Shown: positions 43,935-53,764 of the stretch, piece by piece
How positions within the stretch are numbered: position 1 is the stretch's first letter
How the letters are laid out: each line of letters begins with the position of its first letter
From: Aplysia californica
Lineage: Eukaryota; Mollusca; Gastropoda; Aplysiida; Aplysiidae
Assembly (NCBI RefSeq): GCF_000002075.1
Contig: NW_004798031.1
Span: forward strand, 36,497 to 100,496
Length of the DNA: 64,000 bases
Direction: 5' to 3'
Program-made: the position numbers and the translations under genes
Notes under the pieces: model-generated
What the model saw: only the letters and a program-made list of their open reading frames with translations
Database searches by the model: none
What the model was told of the DNA's origin: nothing

Positions 43935-46900
43935 CTGACAAAAGATAAAAGAAACAAGGTCATGTGGTAATATTCACAGAACACTTCAGAGCATACAAAA
44001 TAACAATTATCCTGCATAAGCGTTGATACTGCGGCACAGCAAACTACATGACTGCATCCAAAGGCCGTTCGTTAACGGGGCAAGACCGGTGGAGCCCGTC
44101 ACATTTTGTCGGCTGGACAGCGGACAAGAGATTTATTGCTGATCTAAAAGACTTCATTCAGTTTCAAGTAAATCCAATCTTAAGGTACTTTAAGGTACCC
44201 CCCAAAAAAGATAGGGGTTCACTTATTGCCCACAAGGACTCTTTCCTTCACCTCTGTTCTATCAACACTGGCTCGCAATTTTGCTATCCCCATCCACTGT
44301 CACGATAAGCAACTCTGCGTGTGAACACTGTGCTATAAGCCGGCGATTTCACAAAATTGCCCACAGGGGGCAAAGGAATCTTACGGTAGCCAATTTGGCT
44401 TTCCAGTTGCTCACAATTGAAGGATTAGACTGTCTTGAACAGTACATTCATTCAGTACATTACATTTCTTCAGTCATATTTATATCGTTAAACCTGTCTC
44501 TTGTTATTGTCACAGTAGTACATTTATTGTCAGCCTAGTTTTAATCTTTACTGCGTTTTAAAGTTTAAGGCACCCATGGCTCTGATAGGTGTTCTTTTTG
44601 ACCGCTCATTTCTTAACAGGCCCAGACCCCAGATCCACTCTGCTGTTGTAAGGGAAAACGACAAATGGTCCAGCACAGGTAGCGAGGCAAATTTTTCATG
44701 AGGGGCAAAAAAACATATTCACTTTATACTCATTTATGTTTCATTCTTTTAAGCTATAATTCACCAGATAGGGGTTAAGGTGTCCATAAAGTTGTTTAAA
44801 ATTTGAATCACTTAGGTTGCACAAGCAGTTATTCGACATTCGTCATTCTCCCTTACACAGCACGGCCCACAGCGTCATTTTTCACCCGATTCTGTTAGTT
44901 TTAGATAGCGTGACTCAGCAGCCCACTGGAGCTCCCCGGCTCATGGCCATGGGGTTAATGAGCCCTGAAACGACTTTGTTGGTGTCAATTAAGAAATTTG
45001 TAGTTTTGTCTACGTTTGAAATGACATAACTTCTTCCCCATCCCACACAGTAAACCATTACCTGATGTACTGTCTTAAGATTTATTCTGCGTAAGAATGG
45101 TTGATTTCTGTGCCTTAGTTTTTGTTCTAGACAAGGGTTTGTAGAGTACCCAATTTGTCAAATTTAAGTTACATACTTGACTTACGAATAAATGACTGTT
45201 TGTTTAAAAACGGCTTGACAGATCTCTCCAAAATTTGCATTAAAACAGACTATGAATATCATGTCTTTCACCAAGAGATATCTTAAATCTGTGCATGTAG
45301 CAATAGTCAAGCCATAAGAGAAGAAAGATGTACATCTGCATTTTTTGACAAAAGAACAATTTGAGAGCGAAACATTTGGAAATTGACCAATATTATCCCC
45401 ATTCGAACCCCAGATCATTTGTAACAACAAGAGTGTCTAAAAAGATTATTCGAAATTGAATGGCTCAACTACTCATAATGTCTAATCAGCGTAGGAGAGT
45501 CTGTAGTACAGTCAGATACCAGTGTAGTAGAGTGGGTCAGATAGCTAGATCTATAATATCATAGGTAGTGTCAATTGCCGCCACGTGACGTGGTGACAGT
45601 TGACGCCAGACAGTTGACGCCAGCGTCAATCGCCGAGTAAATTGGAGCTCTTTTGCATTGGTGAGTAGATCTAGCCTATGTCATGTATGCTCCATGCTGC
45701 GTTCGCGAACTTCCGCTTACGAATGCCTCTCTGTCCCCCTCTTTCTCATTGTCACTGTGTGTGTGTGTGTGTGTCTCCCTAACCCCTGTCCCCGGGATTT
45801 ATGTTCCCCGATATAATAAGCATATTTCTGTTAGAGTTTGAGAGCGTTTGTGGCCTATTTCTAGAATAGCCAGTGTTAGTTTTACACCGAAGCGTAGGCT
45901 AGCCTACGTCTCATTCAAAACACGCCAAGTCGAAGTTGGTAGCTCTAGATGTTGGTCCAATGAAATTAGAGAACAAATTGACCCACATAGATGTGAGGAG
46001 CTCGAAAGGAGAGAAACAAGACTTCCATTTTACTGTACACAAAATCTTTCATGAACTTGCATTTATGCAAAATGATTACCTGATAAAAATAAGGGTAAAT
46101 TTTTACTTTTAGGCACCCACACATAGATGCATTGATCTGAGGGCTAAACTGTCATAATTTTTGCTGTAGAACACACGTATGGCCACTAAAACCCTTGCAA
46201 ATCAATTGTTTTCAAGTAAATATCAATCCTAATTGCCAAAACATCAAACCATTGTGAAATGCAGGGAGGCATGCCCCCCTGAAAACCCCCAGATTCTTTT
46301 TAGGTCAAGGGCATATAATAATTGTTAAATTTACTATTTTCAAACATTGATTTGCGGCAAAAATGAAGACCATATCGCGTTTAGCATGTAAAATATTACT
46401 AGAAAAGAAGTACAGAAAACGTGAACATGAGACGGGTGCATAAGTAAAAAAAAAAAAAAAAGTTTATAGATAGTTTTGAATACCATTGTGTAGGTAAAAA
46501 GAAGAATTTGAGTACAAAACATTCAGAAATTGACCTATACTACTTCCCTTCGAACCCAGGAATGTGTGCAAAACTACTCGTTATGACTTTTATCAACTAG
46601 ATCTAATGAGAGGGTTTAGATCATCTAACTTATAAATTTTGTCATGAGTTCGTAACACAAAATGAATAGAAAGCTAAAGATGAAGCGTTGTTTTCAGACC
46701 TGACACACCAGTGTCAATTGCCACTGCTGCGTTACCGTTACTCGGTGGCAATTGACGTCACCAATATTATATGGTGAAAACCACTTTATTTAGATGTACA
46801 CTATCATTGTGTCCAAATGTTGATAACAAGCATTAAGAATCATGTTATTAAGCTTGCAAAGAAACAAATGTGATAAATAATTGAAAATGACCGAATGTCA

Positions 46901-47150
46901 AAATACTGCCCGAATCCATGAGAAAGCAAAAAAAATATCACAGAACATGAAAATAAATCTGGTGTCACTTTCTTCACACCCAGTCAGGCTCAGTGAGTCA
47001 GGGCCTCAAATATATAATATGCAAGCTGAAACAGTACATTCCTGTGGGCATCCAATCACAGGGCTTCCTGTAGCAAGTTTCGGTTTACCTCTCGGGCCAG
47101 GCAGATAAGAGATGGAGATATATTTAAAGCTTTAAAGTTGACATAGAGAT
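43935..47150. other. No gene seen; weak local duplication
   Basis: It must contain or be crossed by the 5' intron of the BICDL-like gene. About 90 bases at 45340-45430 and 46485-46580 are similar in the same orientation (GAAATTGACC...TTCGAACCC). Both are followed about 150 bases later by AGTGTCAATTGCC (45568 and 46711), suggesting two copies of one repeat. A TG microsatellite lies at 45756-45773. Confidence 0.4.
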
Positions 47151-47179
47151 CTAGATTCTAGATCTACCTATTTTCTGCC

Positions 47180-47915
47180 AAATTTTGACCGAATGAGACG
47201 GGAGGGTTTCTATAAATTTACCAAACATTTTTTTCGGACCCAAGTCCGAATAGATAAAACCCGTGCCGCACGAAATAGTATTAGCTGTAGTGTAATAGTA
47301 ATAGGGTGGGTACGGGGTTCAGGGTGGGGGGCGCACCCTGAAATAATGTGCCGTGACACGTAACATCTAAACTAACCATTTGAGACGTTTTTCAATGACA
47401 AAATCGTGTTCAGGGCCCTAAAAGCCCATAAAAAGCTACAAAATAATACCCTACTATATGAGACGGGAGGGTTTCTATATAAACGAAGTGGCTAGGGAAG
47501 TACGGCGAGCCTGAGAGTCTACCTGTCGACTGAAACACAGGTCTCATTAGAAGATCTAGATCTAGTAATTATTCAGGTTTAAAATACATGCAAGTCTGAA
47601 CTAAGTCAGTAAGTCAGTAAGGCACCTTTCGGTTTTGTCTGAAATACAAACATTTTAGGCAGTGCAAACTAAAAATTTCATTTACAATTCAGCCATCAAT
47701 AATAAGTACGGCTAGCCTAGCCGTCTAGCCATACTCAAGTGAAAGCCAAGAAGTCTATACGGCTAGCCAGCCAGTCTAGCCGTACTTATCTTAGGCCCTA
47801 TTAACATTAGAAAACAGGTCTCAGTAATTATTCAGGTTTAAAATGCATGCACTCACATTAAGGCACCTGGTTTCTCCTCAGGTAGAATCTACCGCAAACT
47901 AAAAATTTAGGCCAG
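47180..47915. repeat. Patchwork of direct and inverted duplications
   Basis: GAGACGGGAGGGTTTCTATA occurs at 47196 and 47459. TAATTATTCAGGTTTAAAAT occurs at 47563 and 47826, and GCAAACTAAAAATTT at 47664 and 47893. Between them AAGTACGGCTAGCC and its complement GGCTAGCC...GTACTT form an inverted pair (47705-47790). AAGTACGGCTAGCC also appears at 52055-52130. Confidence 0.6.
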
Positions 47916-47917
47916 CT

Positions 47918-50361
47918 CTATTTCTCCGAACGTTCGGGAAAATAAACTTGAACTCTATTTCTCCAAACGGTTTCCGTTCTCGAGATTCGTTGATAATAGA
48001 CGAATGGACTGGCCCGTGTGAGTGTGAGTGTGTCTGTAAGGTGTGAACGGGTGGGGGGGGGGTGCCGAGGATTTTTTTTTTTAATGAAGGATTTTAGTTT
48101 TTGCTGGGTGACTAGATTTTTCTAACGAAGCGATAATTTCTCCGAACGTTCGGAGAAATAGTGCCGATCTTTATTTCTCTGAACGGATTCTGGCTTCCGG
48201 TCTCGTGATTTTTTGCCTATTTGCGAGAGTTCGGCGCCTACTTTCATCTTGCCATTCTGCGAGGTCTGGGAAGGAGCAAATTTTTGGGTCAAGATCTATG
48301 TCAATTTTCAAAAACGTGAAAAAGAAAGGTTTCACAACAGAAAGAAATCAAAATTAGAACAGCCCATAAACAACCACAAAAATTAACAAATAGGGCGTGT
48401 GACCACCTGTCCGAAGAAGATTGGCTGTTTTAACCCTAAATCTGCGTAATTAAAAAAATAGTACAGAGGATATTACGTGTAAATTATGGAATCACACACA
48501 AGGGGCCTGCCAGTGTCAGTACATGTAATCGGTTTTTGTGGAACGCTCTAATATAACTTATTTAAATCTATATATTTTTAAAGAATCTAATGAAGGTAGG
48601 AACATCAAATTAAAAGACATTATCACTTTACAACATCCCCCCCTTTCCCCAACAAAAAAAAACAATTATAGAAAAACAACACATCAGAACAATTATAGCA
48701 AGAGAAAAAAATTACACACCAACAAACTAAAACACAACAAAGAGGGAAAAATAAAAGAGGAACAGCAATACGAATCGTATATAACTATGTAACATTTACA
48801 ACAAATCAACGTGGTGACAACAAGTGAGAAACAGACGAAGTGAAGCTAAGTGAACTTTCTTTCAAAAGTAAAGAGGTGCGGTTTCTTTTTTTTTTTTTGA
48901 CTTTTATTCCCCGATTCGGGGACCAAAAATTTCCAAAAAATTGAGCCACAATTGATTGGTCGCGAAACAAAGAGATGCTAGCTCTATGTGTCGTTATCAA
49001 AAACCTTCCATAGATCTAGATCAAGACAGCACACGAGTGAACACAACACATTAAGTTTTTAGAGAGAAGCACCCTTCATAGGCAACATGTCATATAGATC
49101 TATATGTTGCGAAAAACTGTTTGGAACTGTAGCATTTCTATAAATATTTACTGAGGACATCTTTTGGACCGATTGAACCTTATATTGTGTACCAACAATC
49201 TTTGGTAGGCCTATAATATAATTAAAGATATAGATCTATATCCGAAATTTGCGGGAAAGGATGTGATTTCAGTGTTCGGAGAAATAGATAGTAGTGCCCA
49301 GCTTTATTTTCCCGAACGTTCAGAGAAATAGTGCCGGCCCTTTTCTAATTTATGCAAAATAGGTTATTGCCAAGGTCGAGCAGTCTTGTTTTCTCGCAGT
49401 ACCTTTTGATGGTATTTTCAAATGCAGTATAGTCCGGGAACGTTGCCCCAACCACAACTGAAGTATCTAAATATATTCAGACATTTAAAAATCTCTACAG
49501 CTCTAGAAATTGAATTTGATGCAAAAAGTGCTTCTCAGTCCTCGCAGAATGGCAGAATGAAAGGATGACGCCTAAATCTTGTATAAAATAATATTAATTA
49601 AGATCATTTTTATCGAGGCCCATTTTTATAGCACCCACCCCCATGTAAACACAGCTCTAGGCGCTTTACATTAACGAAGTGTATACAGACCCGGTAGGGG
49701 AACTCTTTTGTGATGTCGGAAAGTTTCAGCGCCCAGACCCCGTAGTAGTGTGTGTGTGTGTGTGTGTGAGTGAGTGAGATAGAGAGGGTGACTGCTCGAT
49801 TGAAATTATGACATTGCTCTTTTCTTCAAACTGTGATTCCTCCCAACTCCAAAAACGGAGAAAAAACAATCGTTCATCGAAAAGACATCCACAATCTTCA
49901 TTTAGATCTAGATCTAGGCTAACCTTGAAACTAGAGCAATGATTTAAGTCTGTCTGTCTAGATCTAGACCATAGATCTAGAAGTAGAAGAACCTAGATCT
50001 AGAATCTGGGTCTACACTGAGCCAAGAGGGTAGAGGGCGCTGAAACTTTCCAAAATCACAAAAGAGTTCCCCTACCAGATCTGTATACACTCCCTTACAT
50101 TAATGCATACACGAACAATATTCATACACGGGACACACAAACACACACACACTCATACACACTGACACACACTAGCACACACATTACACGCACACACATG
50201 TACGCCAAACACAAACATCTACTTGCTTATATGCGCACGCTTACACATCGTTAAGAAATGAGCACATATAGATAACCCCAAAAATCTCTAGATCGGAAAC
50301 CCTTCGGAGAAATAGAGTTCAACTTTAAAGTCTTTATTTTCCCGAACGTTCGGAGAAATAG
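47918..50361. mobile_element. Long-arm inverted-repeat element (TTTCTCCGAACGTTCGG ends)
   Basis: The left end CTATTTCTCCGAACGTTCGG is repeated inverted at 50342-50361. The similarity continues inward through a GAAAATAAA..TTGAACTCTATTTCTCC block. Inner parts also pair: 48225-48270 (GCCATTCTGCGAGG) against 49535-49575. Arms are thus several hundred bases with extra copies of the palindrome at 48139 and 49310. A MULE-like element (49675-50094) sits in the right arm. No transposase is seen. Confidence 0.7.
49675..50094. mobile_element. 420-bp MULE-like element, 9-bp target duplication
   Basis: The duplication TTACATTAA is at 49666-49674 and 50095-50103. The ends CGAAGTGTATACAGACCCGG and (other strand) GGGAGTGTATACAGATCTGG continue through a shared GTAGGGGAACTCTTTTGTGA block. 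Nine-base duplications are typical of Mutator-like elements. A GT microsatellite and AGATCTAG runs lie inside. No coding. Confidence 0.85.
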
Positions 50362-50724
50362 TCACTTTGAAAAATTCATATATGTGCAATTCAGTAGGCC
50401 TATTTTTTTGGGGGGAGTGTATACAGACCCGGTAACCGGGAACAAAGTCACAAAGTATACAGACCCGGTAGGGGAACTCTTTTGTGATTTTGGAAAGTTC
50501 CAGCGCCCTCTTGGCTCAGGGTAAAACTAGGTTCTTCTAGATCTATGGCCTAGGTCTAGATCTAGACCGACAGATATAAATCATTGATCTAGTTTCGAGG
50601 CTAGCCTATATCTAGATCTAGAATCTAGAGACCTAGAATCTAGATCTAGATCTAAATCTAAATGAAGATTGCGGATGTCTTTTCGATGAACGATCGTTTT
50701 TCCCCCCTTTTGGAGTTGGAGGAA

Positions 50725-51168
50725 GGCCACCTCTATTCTCACCCGGGATGAGAATAGTGCAGGCGAGTCTTTTGGCTATTCTTACCCGGTGCGCGTTCAC
50801 CGTTATAGCCTAGATCTAGGCCAACAAATTTTGCGTTCACCCTAAACCACAGAATTCTACACTGTGATAACAGAAAAATTGTAGAATTCTGTTGCGTGAA
50901 CAAACGTTCCATTACAACTGTAGCCTACTAAAAGCGTACAATTTTGTCTGTGGGCAGTGGAGAGAGAGAAAGAGAGAGAGAGAGGAGTAGCGCAAGAACT
51001 TCCGGTCAAAACAAAATGGCGACCTGCGTAGTTCGGCTCGATGCGAAAAGTTAAATAGCTGTAGCATCTTTGTAGACAACCAAATTAATTTACTTTTGTG
51101 TTTTAACATCATTTTTTAACTTTGTTTTGGTCAATTTGATCGTCCACACCGATAGACAGTATTCAGAA

Positions 51169-51200
<32 letters not shown>

Positions 51201-51524
51201 GGGAGGAGTAGATCTTGCGAGAACTTCCGGGCAAAACAAGATGGCGACCCGCATAGTTCGGCTCGATTCGAACAGTGAAATAGCCATAGCATCTTTGAAG
51301 ACGATCAAATTAGTTTAATTAGCTTACTTTTGTGCTATAACGTAATTTTTTCTTGGCTTTCATCAATTTGATCATCCACACCGATAGATAGTATTCTAAA
51401 ATGAGGAAAAGGAGGTCTTGTTTCGCACCGGGTGAGAATAGCCTACGGAGGCAAGTCTCACCCGGGGTGAGACTGGTAGATCGTTTTTCTATTCTCACCC
51501 CGGATGAGAATAGTAGCCACTTCC
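50725..51524. mobile_element. 800-bp MULE-like insertion with 9-bp duplication
   Basis: TTGGAGGAA flanks it exactly (50716-50724 and 51525-51533). The sister element at 49675 shows the uninterrupted sequence at ~49840-49862 (other strand). Ends carry CTATTCTCACCCGGGATGAG and its near-complement. It contains an imperfect tandem pair of about 220 bp with promoter-like motifs. Confidence 0.85.
50998..51246 (+). promoter_or_regulatory. Two ACTTCCGG...ATGGCG promoter-like modules inside a transposon
   Basis: ACTTCCGG at 50998-51005 and 51223-51230 (ETS-type core) is followed 10 bases later by AAAATGGCGAC or AAGATGGCGAC (YY1-like). Each ATG opens a related short frame: MATCVVRLDAKS and, from 51241, MATRIVRLDSNSEIAIASLK plus five residues. 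The motif pair is common at animal housekeeping start sites. Activity is inferred. Confidence 0.35.
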
Positions 51525-51909
51525 TTGGAGGAATCACAATTTGAAGAAAAGAACTGTCATAATTTAAATCGAGCAGTCACCACCCCCCCTCTCTCTCTCT
51601 CTCCTCTGTCTCTGTGTATCGCTCACATTCTCTTTTTCTTTGTTTGTCTCTGTCTTTCTTTCTCCCCTCGTAATTCCCACTCTATCTTTCTCTCGTTCCC
51701 TCCTGCCAACTGTGTCAAACATTTTGCTAGCACTTCCCTCTGCTCTCTCCTTCACTCACTCACTCACACACACACACTACCGGGTCTGGGCGCTGAAACT
51801 TTCCGAAATCAGGGGTCTAGATCTATACTTCGTGACTTTGTTCCCGGTTACCGGGTCTGTATACACTTCGGTTTTTTTTTCAGTTTACTGATTACAATTC
51901 TGTAGGCCT

Positions 51910-52320
51910 ATTATTTTCTTTTATGTTGGTCAGTCTAGATTTCTAGATCTAGACTCTATAATCTAGATCTAGAATCTAGCCATCATGTTAAAAATATGTA
52001 TGGTAGGCCTACGGCACGGCACAGCTAGATCTAGCCCTGCCCTGCTGTCTACTGTCTACGGAAGTACGGCTAGCCTACTAGACTAGATCTAGAAATAGTA
52101 GTCTAGTCGTCATTAAGTACGGCTAGCCTCTTCCTTCTAGATCTAGATCTAGATCTATAAATTCACCCTTGCACTAGATATTAGATCTAGAATCTAGATC
52201 TAGAGTACAGTAGTAGATCTAGTAGGTAGACTAGATTCCTAGAAATCTAGATTCTAGATTCTCTTCTAGATTTCTAGATCTAGACTCTATATTCTAGATT
52301 TCTAGATCTAGAATCTAGAA
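51910..52320. repeat. AGATCTAG palindromic low-complexity array
   Basis: Dense runs of TCTAGATCTAGA and variants. Shorter runs occur at 12420-12690, 31660-31680, 47145-47165, 49905-50000 and 50535-50665. The unit is self-complementary. Confidence 0.85.
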
Positions 52321-52439
52321 GAGACCAACAAATCTTATCTTACAATCTCTTTAAACTTCGTTTCCTTACTTATGATAATCCATTCTCTTTCACACAAAAT
52401 ATTCCTTGGTTAGTTGTTTCAAGCAACAAACAGGAGATA

Positions 52440-52850
52440 TAATGCGACCGTTGCGACTCAACTTTAGACTTTGAAGACTTGGACACGCGTTAGTCACAAT
52501 CTGTCGCAACTTGGATTGACTGAGTGAGACATAAACAGGAAGTGGATTAATGAACATAAAGCGGAAATGTACCAGAGTTGTTTATCCTTGGAACACTCTT
52601 TTGCTATATTGTAAATAAAAGGCATTTTCTTTTCTATATACCAGATTGCACTTTAAAAAAAACAATTTTTACAATGAAATATTATTCTGTCGGTGTGTTG
52701 TGAGTTTTATTAAGCCAATTTATGTTTGGAAGTGCACTTTCAATCAAATAGCTAATGAAATTGAAGGTTTTTATTCTCAGATTCCTATTTTCAAAAAGAA
52801 GAACATTCTTACTTCATACACTAGAATAATCTGGTACTCGAAACGCAAAC
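52440..52850 (+). promoter_or_regulatory. Probable promoter / 5' leader region of BCAS2
   Basis: About 400 bases of non-repetitive sequence just upstream of the BCAS2 start. They contain an ETS-like ACAGGAAGTG at 52535-52544 and GCGGAAATG shortly after. No TATA box or start site could be fixed; assignment is by position. Confidence 0.3.
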
Positions 52851-53054
52851 ATGGCAGGCGAGGTTGTTGTTGATGCGTTGCCTTACTTCGATCAGGGATA
52901 TGACGACCCTGGAGTTAAAGAAGCTGCCATTGCCCTCGTTGAGGAAGAAACCAGAAGATACCGCCCTACTAAAAATTATCTTGATTATCTGCCCAACGCC
53001 AGTTACCATACTTTTGAAACAGAAATAATGAAAGGCGAAATGGAGAGGGTTCAG
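52851..53054 (+). CDS. BCAS2: BCAS2 / SPF27 pre-mRNA splicing factor, first coding exon
   Basis: BCAS2 (SPF27) is a core member of the Prp19-CDC5L (NTC) complex that activates the spliceosome. This exon encodes 68 residues, starting [17 protein letters not shown] and continuing [14 protein letters not shown] and FETEIM. It is nearly the same as the vertebrate N-terminus, which has seven extra residues before the common [16 protein letters not shown] core. The ATG sits in a good context (AACATGG) and no longer in-frame start is evident. The exon ends in phase 0 at CAG|GTAAAT. The next expected block (…IELLSMKRYELP) was not found in the following 10.9 kb, so the first intron is long and full of transposons, or the rest lies beyond the window. 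The exon is intact and the gene very likely functional. Confidence 0.96.
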
Positions 53055-53764
53055 GTAAATTACTACTACTACTAAGACTAATGACTACTAAAGTCAAAGT
53101 CTTAAAGTCTTTACTACCAAGACCAAGTACAGTCGAACCTGTGTAAGACGGAGTCTCAAGGGAGCAGGGAAAAAAATCCGTCTTAGACAGGGGAATTTGG
53201 TTGGGAGGGGGGGGGGGTTCAAAGGCCCAGCCGGTGGGATTAAGGATAGCTTGTGTCTGATCGGCAAGCAGTAACTTACTGAGTAAGCAGTGGTCAAAAC
53301 TTCACACCTCCCAGCTGCTATCTTGTCTGGCATCAATCTTGCGTATCCAATTACCACCAGTGCTAGCCTTTCATAGGACCACTGTTTGACCTATTAACTA
53401 TTAAAAACAGAAACGTTTGATCATCTCCTTTGCTTCCACCCTTAGCCCCACCCACCAATGCCACCCCTCACGGCCATCATGTAACAACGATTTGAGGAAT
53501 TCTGTTCTCGGCTGGCCGCACGATCAGGGCTGAAGGCATAGGTCAATCTAATTTCACACCTCTGGCTTCTGGCTACCCAGAAAAGTTTCCGTAGTGGCTC
53601 GCTACTCGAGCACTCTTACAGGCAGTCGTGAGATTTCACACCCACACTACATGACCATCTGCATCCCTCAGGGCTCACATGATGGGGTAACATCTACCTC
53701 TCCAAATTGCTCCCCTACTCCCCTTCCTCACCCAGCGGCATGGCCATGGCCTTATTGCCTTAAG

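Larger units (their letters stand above)
50413..51870. mobile_element. Larger relative of the 49675 element, interrupted
   Basis: GGGAGTGTATACAGACCCGG and CCGGGTCTGTATACACTTCG form the ends, with GTAACCGGGAACAAAGTCAC inverted just inside. The interior matches 49675-50094 (GATTGCGGATGTCTTTTCGA, CGAGCAGTCAC) but is split by an 800-bp insertion. Target duplication is unreadable in T/G runs. Confidence 0.75.
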
